Below the pieces are notes generated by a model. The model did no database searches. It saw only the letters and a program-made list of their open reading frames with translations, and was not told the origin of the DNA. Of a stretch of DNA of 64,000 nt, positions 53,083 through 61,802 are shown piece after piece; within the stretch, counting starts at the first letter, position 1, and each line of letters opens with the position of its first letter. Where the stretch lies: positions 42,042-106,041 of the forward strand of contig VGAJ01000002.1 of the NCBI GenBank assembly GCA_016870795.1, given 5' to 3'. The position numbers were made by a program, and so were the translations under genes. The DNA is from Actinomycetota bacterium (lineage in GTDB: Bacteria > Actinomycetota > Actinomycetes > Nanopelagicales > Nanopelagicaceae).

Positions 53083-54095
53083 TACTGGCTATCCATCAAA
53101 AATCTACCGACATATCGGGCAACTGCATTAACTGCAGACATTGAAGATGAGTAATCCATTCTGGTAGGGCCAAGAATTCCAAGTGCGCCAAGTGAATTAC
53201 CATCTACTCCATAACCCATTGAAACCAAACTAGTGCGCTGCAATCCACTCTCTGCCTGCTCAGCTCCAATACGAACTCGCATCGTATCTCCAGCATCACT
53301 AAGAAGTCTTAGTAAAACTACTTGCTCCTCTAGCGCCTCTAATACTCCATGAATCTCAGCAGATGACTCACTATTTGATCTGGCAAGATTTGCTGTGCCT
53401 GCTAAAACAACTTTCTCCTCAGGCCTTTCAATTGCCATCTCAATTAAATTTGAAATTATCAGGGCAGTTGAAGTTCTCTCATTTTTGCCGAAGTGAGCCA
53501 ATATCGCCTCAAGGTCCTGACCAACATCGGACATCGCTTTGCCAACAACGGCAGCATTTAGTCTCTGTCGCAAATCTGCTAAGAGTGCATCACTTAGATC
53601 ATAGGGAAGCTCAAGTACTCGCTGCTCAACCCGGCCAGTAGTAGTAATTAGCACCAGCATCAAGCGAGATGGTGTTAGCAGGACTAACTCAATATGCCTT
53701 ACTCGAGATTTGGTTAGTAGCGGGTATTGAACAACTGCTACCTGCTTTGTAACTTGGGCAAGAAGTCGAACAGTTCTCATCACGATGTCATCTAGATCAT
53801 TAGCGCCCTCAAGAAATGTTTCGATGGCTCTACGTTCTGCGCTTGATAGCGGTTTTACTGTTGCAATTTTATCTACAAATAGCCGATATCCCTTATCAGT
53901 TGGAATTCTTCCAGCGCTGGTATGTGGTTGAGTAATCAAGCCTTGCCCTTCAAGAATTGACATCTCATTTCGAATCGTCGCTGAAGAAATTCCTAGAGCG
54001 CTCTTTTCTGAAATTATCTTAGAACCGACCGGCTCCTCTGTAGCCACATACTCTTCAACTATGGCCCTTAGAATCTCAAGCTGTCTGCTTTCCAT
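53082..54095 (-). CDS. hrcA: Heat-inducible transcription repressor HrcA
   Basis: Repressor that binds CIRCE operators of groE and related heat-shock genes. The N-terminal winged helix has LEILRAIVEEYVATEEPVGS and ISSATIRNEMSILEGQGLI, then TSAGRIPTDKGYRLFVD. The length of 337 aa is normal. The dnaJ ATG shares the last base of its stop (TAATG). I see no CIRCE element upstream. Confidence 0.95.
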   Translation of the reverse strand: MESRQLEILRAIVEEYVATEEPVGSKIISEKSALGISSATIRNEMSILEGQGLITQPHTSAGRIPTDKGYRLFVDKIATVKPLSSAERRAIETFLEGANDLDDIVMRTVRLLAQVTKQVAVVQYPLLTKSRVRHIELVLLTPSRLMLVLITTTGRVEQRVLELPYDLSDALLADLRQRLNAAVVGKAMSDVGQDLEAILAHFGKNERTSTALIISNLIEMAIERPEEKVVLAGTANLARSNSESSAEIHGVLEALEEQVVLLRLLSDAGDTMRVRIGAEQAESGLQRTSLVSMGYGVDGNSLGALGILGPTRMDYSSSMSAVNAVARYVGRFLMDSQ

Positions 54096-54121
54096 CTTCT
54101 AGAAATTCCTCTTCACTCTCA

Positions 54122-54466
54122 TTAAAACGTTGCAATGCCTAAAGTTGCCAAAACAATTAATAACATTGCAGGAAATCCAGTTCTAATCTTATTGGCTTTA
54201 AAATGAAAGAATATTGCACCAGCCATTACAAACCAGATAATCACATAGCCATAGAGTTTCAAATCAGAGTTATCAAGAGCAAAACCAATAATCAGGGATG
54301 TAGAGGCCAGGGTTTCAAATATTCCAACTAGCCTTGAAAGCCCATCTGGAAAACCCACATCTCTAGTTCCAGAGAGCCCCGCGCTACTGCCACTTGCTTT
54401 TGATAGGCCTGCAATGAGAAAAATCAGGGCTAGAAGAAGAGTGATGACGGTATGCATAGTGGCCAT
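54122..54466 (-). CDS. DoxX-like small membrane protein
   Basis: A 114-residue protein with four hydrophobic helices and a DoxX/DoxD-like layout: a short ITLLLALIFLIAGLSKASGS first helix, then LSRLVGIFETLASTSLIIGF, YGYVIIWFVMAGAIFFHF and LLIVLATLGIATF. DoxX relatives act in oxidative stress or as quinone-linked subunits, but no activity can be given here. A TAACTT -10 lies 6 nt before the ATG at 54466. Confidence 0.65.
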   Translation of the reverse strand: MATMHTVITLLLALIFLIAGLSKASGSSAGLSGTRDVGFPDGLSRLVGIFETLASTSLIIGFALDNSDLKLYGYVIIWFVMAGAIFFHFKANKIRTGFPAMLLIVLATLGIATF

Positions 54467-54472
54467 AAGGCA

Positions 54473-54478
54473 AAGTTA
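54473..54478 (-). promoter_or_regulatory. -10 hexamer TAACTT, leaderless DoxX-like gene
   Basis: TAACTT ends 6 nt before the ATG at 54466 and directly follows the hemW stop. It would also start a transcript for hrcA-dnaJ downstream. Confidence 0.5.
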
Positions 54479-55624
54479 CTACAAGACTAACTCACGCACG
54501 ATTTTATCGGCAATCAAGCGCCCATCTCTGCTCAATACCAATCTCATATCTTGCCAACTTGCACTATCTAGAAAACCAGAGTTAAGAAATTCTTCAGCCT
54601 TAGCAATCTGTGCAGAACTTAGACGATTATGCAGAATTCCCTCACGTCTTCTGATTTGTAGCATGATGAATTCATCAGAGAGATTCTCTGGCGTCAATAT
54701 CTCATGACTTAACTCTGGGCTCTGACCTTGCAAGATTTTCTCCTGATAAGAACTTGGATGCTTTACATTCCACCAACGCTTGCCATTTAAATAGGAGTGA
54801 GCTCCTGCCCCAACGCCCAACCAAAAGGAACCATCCCAATAAGCGATGTTATGGCGACATTGCCCGCCAGGCTTACTCCAATTACTTAACTCATACCAAC
54901 TAAATCCGGCTGCCTCAAAGAGTTGATCAGCAAGCAAATACTTATCAGCGCTCTGATCATCTGGCGGCATTGTTAACTCGCCGCGATTTATCTGAGCCGC
55001 TAACTTTGTGCCTTTTTCTACAATTAGGGTATAAGCGCTGATGTGATCGATATCTAGCGCAAGTGCATACTCCACACTTCTTCGCCATTCATCCATGGTT
55101 TCACCAGGTGAGCCATAGATTAAATCCACGCTTACATGTTCAAATCCAGCAGCTCTCGCCATTGAAACTGCGTTTCCAACATTTTCAGGATCATGGGTTC
55201 GATCTAGAATTCTTAGTACTGAGCCAACAGCAGATTGCATTCCCATAGAGATTCGTGTTGCTCCAGCGCTCCTAATTTCATCTAGAAATTTTTGTGTGAC
55301 CGAATCTGGGTTTACCTCAAGTGTTATCTCAATATCTTTATCTAGAGTAAATCTACTTTTGATTGTATTAATTATTCGTGCCAATTGCCCCGCCGGTAGA
55401 AGTGAAGGAGTTCCTCCGCCAAAGAAAATCGTGGGGACAATCGCAGAGCCAGCTATTTGAGCGGCCATCTCAATCTCTTTTAACGCTGAATCAATGTAGG
55501 AGGATGAAAGTGAGTCTAAATCTCCGCCTTTTAATTCACTCGGGGTATAGGTATTGAAGTCACAGTAACCGCATCTTTTAGCGCAGTAAGGGATGTGAAT
55601 GTAGAAGGAGAGCCGCTGGCTCAC
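54479..55624 (-). CDS. hemW: Radical SAM heme chaperone HemW
   Basis: Radical SAM protein that inserts heme into respiratory enzymes; it is often misnamed coproporphyrinogen oxidase. The Fe-S motif CAKRCGYCDFNTY near residue 14 matches CxxxCxxCxF, and the Gly-rich TIFFGGGTPSLLP near 66 binds SAM. ISMGMQSAVGSVLRILDRTH and GQCRHNIAYWDG are family signatures. The HemW branch lacks the second Cys of true HemN. It lies 1 bp after lepA. Confidence 0.9.
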   Translation of the reverse strand: MSQRLSFYIHIPYCAKRCGYCDFNTYTPSELKGGDLDSLSSSYIDSALKEIEMAAQIAGSAIVPTIFFGGGTPSLLPAGQLARIINTIKSRFTLDKDIEITLEVNPDSVTQKFLDEIRSAGATRISMGMQSAVGSVLRILDRTHDPENVGNAVSMARAAGFEHVSVDLIYGSPGETMDEWRRSVEYALALDIDHISAYTLIVEKGTKLAAQINRGELTMPPDDQSADKYLLADQLFEAAGFSWYELSNWSKPGGQCRHNIAYWDGSFWLGVGAGAHSYLNGKRWWNVKHPSSYQEKILQGQSPELSHEILTPENLSDEFIMLQIRRREGILHNRLSSAQIAKAEEFLNSGFLDSASWQDMRLVLSRDGRLIADKIVRELVL

Positions 55625-55625
55625 G

Positions 55626-57494
55626 CTACTTCTTTACCTTTCCGCTCTCTTCATCAGCATTCGTTGATAGCGCAGCGATGAATGCCTCTTGTGGTACTTC
55701 AACTCTTCCCACCATCTTCATGCGCTTCTTTCCCTCTTTCTGCTTCTCTAAAAGTTTGCGCTTACGAGAGATATCCCCGCCATAACACTTTGCCAAAACA
55801 TCTTTTCGAATGGCGCGAATTGTCTCTCGAGCAATAATTTTGGCGCCAATAGCTGCCTGAATCGGAACTTCAAATTGCTGCCTTGGAATTAGCTCTCTAA
55901 GTTTTGAAGTCATCATGACTCCATAGCTGTAAGCCTTCTCACGGTGAACAATTGAACTAAAGGCATCAACAGTCTCTCCTTGAAGCAAAATATCAACCTT
56001 GACTAGATCTCCTTCAGCTTCGCCTATTGGTTCATAGTCCAGTGAGGCATAACCCTTAGTTCTTGACTTTAGTTGATCAAAGAAATCAAAGACGATTTCG
56101 GCAAGGGGCAAGGTGTAGCGAATCTCTACACGATCTTCAGATAGATAATCCATGCCATTTAGAGCGCCTCGTCGCTGCTGGCAAAGCTCCATAATCGTTC
56201 CGATGTAATCAGTTGGAGAGAGAATTGTTGCCTTAACGATTGGCTCCCTGACCTGGGCTACTTTTCCATTGGGATACTCGCTTGGATTGGTGACAATTAA
56301 CTCTTGCCCGCTCTCAGTTGTAACTGTGTAGACCACATTCGGAGCAGTTGAAATTAGCGTTAGATCAAACTCGCGCTCTAGCCGCTCTCTAACAATTTCC
56401 ATATGGAGAAGTCCTAAAAAGCCGCATCTAAATCCAAAACCAAGGGCTGCAGAATTTTCTGGCTCATAGACTAAAGCCGCATCATTTAGCTGCAATTTAT
56501 CGAGCGCATCTCGAAGCAATGGATATTGATCACCATCAATGGGAAATAGACCTGAGAAAACCATAGGTTTTGGATCTTTATACCCAGAGAGCGCTTCAAG
56601 TGCTGGTTTATGGAAAGTTGTTACCGTATCTCCAACTCTTGATTGGCGAACATCTTTTACGCCCGTGATTAGATAACCCACCTCGCCTACACCAAGACCC
56701 TTACTTGATACTGGCTCTGGCGAGATAACTCCAATATCCAATAACTCATGCTTAACTCCAGTTGAAAACATCTGAATCTGCTCTCTTGGTGAGAGATGTC
56801 CATCAAATACTCGAACATATGTCACAACGCCTCGATAGGTGTCATAGACCGAATCAAAGATTAAGGCTCTGGCCGGACCCTGCGGATTTCCTTTTGGAGG
56901 TGGAATTTGAGCAATAATTTGATCTAAGAGTTCTTCAACGCCAATTCCTGATTTTCCAGAGACGCGAAGGCAATCCTCAGGCTTGCATCCAACTAGCTTA
57001 GATAATTCGATTGCAAACTTATCGGGTTGAGCAGAGGGAAGATCTATCTTATTTAATACTGGAATAACGGTTAAATTATTTTCCATCGCTAGATAAAGAT
57101 TTGCCAGAGTTTGAGCTTCAATACCTTGGGCACAATCCACCAATAAAATAGCGCCTTCGCATGCTGCAAGAGATCTTGATACTTCGTAAGTAAAGTCAAC
57201 ATGTCCTGGGGTATCGATCATATTTAGAATGTATTCCTTGCCATCAAGAGCTGATTTCCAGGGAAGGCGAACGGCTTGGCTCTTGATAGTAATTCCGCGC
57301 TCTCGTTCAATATCCATTCGATCTAAATATTGGGCTCGCATATTTCGCGCCTCAACAACACCGGTTATTCCAAGCATTCGATCTGCCAGAGTGGACTTGC
57401 CGTGATCAATATGGGCAATGATGCAGAAATTACGAATCTGCTCAGGGTTAGTTGCAGCTGGCTGCGGCGCTTTACTTAAGTCAATTGCAGGCAT
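55626..57494 (-). CDS. lepA: Elongation factor 4 (LepA)
   Basis: Ribosome-dependent GTPase that back-translocates or aids assembly. G1 is [16 protein letters not shown] near residue 28, then [35 protein letters not shown] and LNKIDLPSA. The C-terminal unique domain ends [25 protein letters not shown], a LepA hallmark. The length of 622 aa is normal. Confidence 0.97.
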   Translation of the reverse strand: MPAIDLSKAPQPAATNPEQIRNFCIIAHIDHGKSTLADRMLGITGVVEARNMRAQYLDRMDIERERGITIKSQAVRLPWKSALDGKEYILNMIDTPGHVDFTYEVSRSLAACEGAILLVDCAQGIEAQTLANLYLAMENNLTVIPVLNKIDLPSAQPDKFAIELSKLVGCKPEDCLRVSGKSGIGVEELLDQIIAQIPPPKGNPQGPARALIFDSVYDTYRGVVTYVRVFDGHLSPREQIQMFSTGVKHELLDIGVISPEPVSSKGLGVGEVGYLITGVKDVRQSRVGDTVTTFHKPALEALSGYKDPKPMVFSGLFPIDGDQYPLLRDALDKLQLNDAALVYEPENSAALGFGFRCGFLGLLHMEIVRERLEREFDLTLISTAPNVVYTVTTESGQELIVTNPSEYPNGKVAQVREPIVKATILSPTDYIGTIMELCQQRRGALNGMDYLSEDRVEIRYTLPLAEIVFDFFDQLKSRTKGYASLDYEPIGEAEGDLVKVDILLQGETVDAFSSIVHREKAYSYGVMMTSKLRELIPRQQFEVPIQAAIGAKIIARETIRAIRKDVLAKCYGGDISRKRKLLEKQKEGKKRMKMVGRVEVPQEAFIAALSTNADEESGKVKK

Positions 57495-57530
57495 GTCTAT
57501 CGCCTACTTTGTTTGAAAGAGTTGGCTGGA

Positions 57531-57800
57531 TTAACGAACGCCAGCTTTGTGGGCTGACTTAGCCATAGCTGACTTCTTATTAGCAGCTTGGTTGGCATGT
57601 ATTACGCCTTTTGATACCGCGATATCGAGTTCACGAGAGGCATTTGATAGCTCAGTGGCGACAAGCTTTGAATCTCCTGCAGTAAGGGAATCACGGAAGC
57701 GACGGATAGCGGTCTTAAATGAGGAGCGCACTGACTTGTTACGCAGGCGAGCCTTCTCATTGGTCTTGATTCTCTTGATCTGGGACTTGATATTTGCCAC
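57531..57800 (-). CDS. rpsT: 30S ribosomal protein bS20
   Basis: Primary 16S rRNA-binding protein of 89 aa. [20 protein letters not shown] at the start and [20 protein letters not shown] at the end are standard. The frame is open to 57818, but the GTG at 57800 is the conserved start; a GGAAGG sequence lies about 10 nt upstream. It lies 36 bp before lepA. Confidence 0.95.
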   Translation of the reverse strand: MANIKSQIKRIKTNEKARLRNKSVRSSFKTAIRRFRDSLTAGDSKLVATELSNASRELDIAVSKGVIHANQAANKKSAMAKSAHKAGVR

Positions 57801-57899
57801 GAACTTAAAGCCTTCCATTTGAGTGAATTACAACGCGGCAGGGTATCAGCCAGAGTTATCTCGACTCAAACCGAGATTCTCAGCCTTGCCAAACACCGC

Positions 57900-58856
57900 C
57901 TATTTCCGCCCTACTTTGCCGGCAATTGCCAGAACGCTTCGCTCCAGGGCATAGAGCGGGTCGGCCTCAGCTCCTTTAATGGCTACATCTGCTTTTGCTA
58001 ACTCTCCGACCGAGAATGCAATTAGCGCTGGAGTCCACTTTCCTAACTGGCGCCTCGCTTTATCAATCTGCCAGGGGGCAAGGCCAAGAGAGCCAGCTAG
58101 TTGAAAGGCATTGGCCCCGCGCGGAGCTCCTGAGACTTTTGCAAGCGCCCTAATTGATGAAGTGATTGCAGAGAGAATCATTATTGGATCAACTCCAGTA
58201 TCAAGGGCATTTCTTAGTGAAATCAGCGCAGCTCTGCTATCTCCTGCCAAAGTTGCATCGGCCACATCAAAGCCTGTGGCTTGCACTCTTCCCTGATAAT
58301 AAAGAGCAACATCTTCTTCATCAATCACCGCTTTGGCAGCGCTGGTATCAAAAGCAATCTGACTACATGCCGCTGCTAGCTCTCTTGTGTCACTTCCTGT
58401 GGCATCAACAAGGGCGCTAATTGCAGCTGATGAAATCTTACGACCTCGTCTTTCAAATTCCTGGGCAACAAAGCTTGCTTTATCACTTTCTTTCTTCATC
58501 GCCTCACAGAGAATAATCTCCGGCTTTAACTTCTTAATCTTTTCCAGAAGTGCTTTCCCTTTAACGCCGCCCTTATGAATAAAAATAAGATGGAGCGAGG
58601 GATCAAGCTCTGTTAGGTAATTTTCTACCTCTTCTTGCACCTCGCTGATTAAATCTTGTAAGTCTTTTAAAACCACAACGCGTTTATCAGCAAAGAGTGA
58701 AGGAGCAATTGCTGAGGCAAAGCCACCGATTTCTAATTCAGCGCCTTCTAAGACAGTTTTCTCATAGTCACTGCGCGCATCTAGCGCATCGGCTAGAGCT
58801 CGATCTGCTAAAACGCTCTCTGCGCCATGGATAAGTAAGAGGTTTGCTAGAGCCAT
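57900..58856 (-). CDS. holA: DNA polymerase III delta subunit
   Basis: Clamp-loader subunit that opens the beta clamp. The 318-aa protein has the AAA+-like fold of HolA: NLLLIHGAESVLADRALADAL at the start, VVVLKDLQDLISEV near residue 70, and a C-terminal helical collar (PWQIDKARRQLGKWTPALIAF). No catalytic Walker A is expected. GTG codons at 58871 and 58868 are alternative starts. It overlaps comEC by 10 nt, and rpsT follows. Confidence 0.9.
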   Translation of the reverse strand: MALANLLLIHGAESVLADRALADALDARSDYEKTVLEGAELEIGGFASAIAPSLFADKRVVVLKDLQDLISEVQEEVENYLTELDPSLHLIFIHKGGVKGKALLEKIKKLKPEIILCEAMKKESDKASFVAQEFERRGRKISSAAISALVDATGSDTRELAAACSQIAFDTSAAKAVIDEEDVALYYQGRVQATGFDVADATLAGDSRAALISLRNALDTGVDPIMILSAITSSIRALAKVSGAPRGANAFQLAGSLGLAPWQIDKARRQLGKWTPALIAFSVGELAKADVAIKGAEADPLYALERSVLAIAGKVGRK

Positions 58857-61060
58857 TGAATCTGCCACCACTTCCTTCCCATATTCCTAGAAGTGAATAT
58901 ATAGCCCATCGCCCCCTCATCAAACCTCCAAGACAGTGAAATTGGCCCATCTCTATCGCTTCGATAAACCCTAGAGCCCATAAGCCTTAGCTTCTCTAAT
59001 AAGTCAAGATCGGGATGGCCATAACTATTTGACTCACCCACGCTAATAAGTGAGATATCTGGAGAGATCTGGTTTAGAAAGAACTCGCTTTGAAAACGAG
59101 AGCCGTGATGGGGAACCTTCAAGATTGAAATACCAGAGAGGTCATATCTCTTTGCTATCTCCTCTTGTGCTCCAGGCTCGATATCACCAGTAATTAATAT
59201 CTTCACCTGCCCGACTTGGGCAAGAATTACAAGTGAGAGATTATTTTCCTGAGATCCATCGCCAGATAGATTTGAAAATTGTGAAGATGTAGCAGGTGGC
59301 CAGAGAACCTCTAGAGATACATCATCAATTTTTGCAATGTCACCAGCTCCAACCTTTGACACTGCATAGCTAGAGAGCTCCTCTCGAGAGATATTTCCAT
59401 TACTCCAAATCTGACCAATCTCTCGCTTTCTTAAAGCTCCGGAAACCCCATAGTAATGATCAGCATGATTATGGCTTAAGACAATTAGTGGTAAGTGCTT
59501 GATACCAATGCTCTTTAAGCAACGATCAAGTAGATCAGGATCAGGGCCAGCATCAAAGAGCAGAGCGCTACTAGATGAAATCTTTATCACCAGAGCATCG
59601 CCCTGACCAACATCGCATTGCACAAGGCGCCAAGTGCTTCCAGGAAAGCTAACTTTGCTAAATACTCCTAAGAAGATAATCACAACAAGAGCTGCAATAC
59701 CAATTTTTCTTAATGACGTAACAAATAAAATAACAATAATTAGCGCAAGGGTAATTAGAAGTAGTTGATAGGAGAGCGAGAGCGTTGGAGTTACATCAGA
59801 GAGCGATGCAATATAGGCAATCCAGCGAGCAAGAAATTCAGCGATAGCCAATAGCCCCTGCGAGATCAATGGGATAGGAAGGGTTAGAACGGATAGGAAA
59901 CCAAGAATTGTCACTGGAGCCACCAAAAGATAGGAGAGGATATTAAATGGAATAGCAAAGAGTGGGGCTTGGGCGGTAAAGACTATTAAATAAGGAGTGC
60001 AGAGCAGAGTGGCAGCAGTTGAAACTGCAACAATTTCAGCGAGCCAAGGTGGGAAAAATCTAAGTAGGTATTCCTTAATTCCAGGTGAGAGAAATATCAA
60101 ACCAGAGGTAGCAAGGACAGAGAGAATGAAGCCAGGATCTTGTCCCTGAAAGGGATCAAAGAGAAGCAGAACAATTACTGCGCTCGATAACGCAGCTGCT
60201 GCATTTGCTCTATTGCCTGTGGCAATTGCTAGAAGAACGACAAGTGCCATAAGTCCTGCTCGCAATACCGCCGGCGATGGCCTAACCAGCAATAGAAAAA
60301 GAAAGAGGATTAATCCAGTGGCAACAATTCTCACGCCTAGCTTTGGAACAAAGAGTCGCAGAAGAAAGAAAACCAGCGCGCTAACAATGGCAAAGTTTGC
60401 CCCACTAACTGCAGTTAGATGGGCAAGACCCGAGCGGCGCATCTGCTGAGTAAATTCCTCACTTTGTAGCGAGGTATCCCCAAGGATCATTCCAGGAATT
60501 AGCGCCCCAGAATTACTCTCATATGCCGCTGCTTGATTGCGAAATTTAGATCTAATCTCTGCAAGTAGCTGACCTAGCGCGCCAACCTTTGATAGCTGGA
60601 GAAACTCCTCATCTGCAATCAAAAGAGCAGCCGCTCGCCGCTCTTTACTATTTATTAGCCTTCCTTGAAACTCAACCAAATCACCAGGAATGAACTCCAC
60701 TTTCTTCGGTATCAAGACTCTAAGGGCAAGTCTTACTTCATAACTTTCCTTCTGACTTTCAAGATAAGAAGTTCTAACTAGAAATGAACTCTGCGAAGGT
60801 TTTATATCTGAGCCATGAACTCTTTCAAATGTAAGTTTAGGATCACTAGTAACACTTGCTATTACCTTCACATTGCTAGAGCTCTTGGCTAACTGAGCAA
60901 TTACGCTACTTTGCAAGATCTGGCTATGAATTGAAAATAGGATGCTGCCGATAAGGAGCGCGAGTGAGATGATGTAAATACGTCGCTTGAAAAAATAGGT
61001 AAAAGATGTGATTACCGCACTTACCGCTAACGCAGACCAAGAGAAATAGGTCGCACCCAA
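58847..61060 (-). CDS. comEC: ComEC/Rec2 DNA-uptake channel protein
   Basis: Membrane protein that carries single-stranded DNA into the cell during transformation. The N-terminal part has an OB-like region (VKVIASVTSDPKLTFE). A central competence domain with about 10 helices starts AHLTAVSGANFAIVSALVFFLL. The C-terminal metallo-beta-lactamase-like domain has QCDVGQGDALVIKI, LSHNHADHYYGVSG and KVPHHGSRFQSEF. A TTG at 61060 is the first ordinary start, but the open frame continues upstream with LDQRVRSDYRALLFALALWVG, which looks like the true ComEC N-terminus. Confidence 0.88.
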   Translation of the reverse strand: MGATYFSWSALAVSAVITSFTYFFKRRIYIISLALLIGSILFSIHSQILQSSVIAQLAKSSSNVKVIASVTSDPKLTFERVHGSDIKPSQSSFLVRTSYLESQKESYEVRLALRVLIPKKVEFIPGDLVEFQGRLINSKERRAAALLIADEEFLQLSKVGALGQLLAEIRSKFRNQAAAYESNSGALIPGMILGDTSLQSEEFTQQMRRSGLAHLTAVSGANFAIVSALVFFLLRLFVPKLGVRIVATGLILFLFLLLVRPSPAVLRAGLMALVVLLAIATGNRANAAAALSSAVIVLLLFDPFQGQDPGFILSVLATSGLIFLSPGIKEYLLRFFPPWLAEIVAVSTAATLLCTPYLIVFTAQAPLFAIPFNILSYLLVAPVTILGFLSVLTLPIPLISQGLLAIAEFLARWIAYIASLSDVTPTLSLSYQLLLITLALIIVILFVTSLRKIGIAALVVIIFLGVFSKVSFPGSTWRLVQCDVGQGDALVIKISSSSALLFDAGPDPDLLDRCLKSIGIKHLPLIVLSHNHADHYYGVSGALRKREIGQIWSNGNISREELSSYAVSKVGAGDIAKIDDVSLEVLWPPATSSQFSNLSGDGSQENNLSLVILAQVGQVKILITGDIEPGAQEEIAKRYDLSGISILKVPHHGSRFQSEFFLNQISPDISLISVGESNSYGHPDLDLLEKLRLMGSRVYRSDRDGPISLSWRFDEGAMGYIFTSRNMGRKWWQIQWL

Positions 61061-61122
61061 TACCCCTACCCAGAGGGCTAGAGCAAAGAGCAGTGCGCGG
61101 TAATCACTTCTTACCCTCTGGT

Positions 61123-61722
61123 CTAGAGGCTCAAACGTGGGCGAATCCGCTCCAGAGTTTTGCTACCTATACCAGAAACTTTTAGTAGATCATCAAGGGC
61201 AAGAAAAGGCCCATTAGTATTTCGATAATTAATTATTCGGCTAGCAATTACCGGTCCGATCCCAGCAAGTGAATCAAACTCCGCCTTTGTAGCCCTATTA
61301 ATATTGATGACTCCAGTAAATCTCGTCTTACTACTCTTGCTACTACTAGAGCTAACTTTTGCAATATATCCCACATAGACCTGTTCACCATCTACCAAGA
61401 CTCGAGCTAAGTTGATATCACCTAAATCAACGCCTTTCTGTGCTCCACCTGCTGCCTTTATTGCATCTGAGACTCTAGAGCCTGCAAGTAGTGGGTAAAC
61501 ATCTGGTCGTTTAACTTTGCCAGCAACATGAATGAGTATCGTCTTGGCTACTGCCGGCATAGTTAGGGTGGGTTTAGCAGATTCCTGCGCAACTGCTCTT
61601 CCCCTAGTGTTGGTGAAGAGAAATGTGGCAAAGAGAATAGCAATTAGAGATATAGCAATAAGCGCTCTTCGCTGTGAGTGGGTGTAATCTTGAAAATCTT
61701 CTTTTAATCTCGCAAAATTCAT
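61123..61722 (-). CDS. comEA: ComEA helix-hairpin-helix DNA-binding protein
   Basis: Envelope DNA receptor for transformation, 199 aa. One hydrophobic segment (residues 18-40) anchors it. A SLBB-type domain follows (ILIHVAGKVKRPDVYPLLAGSRVSDAI), then a Ser-rich linker and two helix-hairpin-helix motifs, NINRATKAEFDSLAGIGPVIASRI and LDDLLKVSGIGSKTLERIRP. It precedes comEC, as in most bacteria with a type IV pilus uptake system. Confidence 0.92.
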   Translation of the reverse strand: MNFARLKEDFQDYTHSQRRALIAISLIAILFATFLFTNTRGRAVAQESAKPTLTMPAVAKTILIHVAGKVKRPDVYPLLAGSRVSDAIKAAGGAQKGVDLGDINLARVLVDGEQVYVGYIAKVSSSSSKSSKTRFTGVININRATKAEFDSLAGIGPVIASRIINYRNTNGPFLALDDLLKVSGIGSKTLERIRPRLSL

Positions 61723-61802
61723 AGCGTGATGAAATCAGGTATTGCTATTACTTATTGCTTTAACTAACTCTTTTAGTGGAGAAGTTGGCGCTGTGGATAT
61801 CG

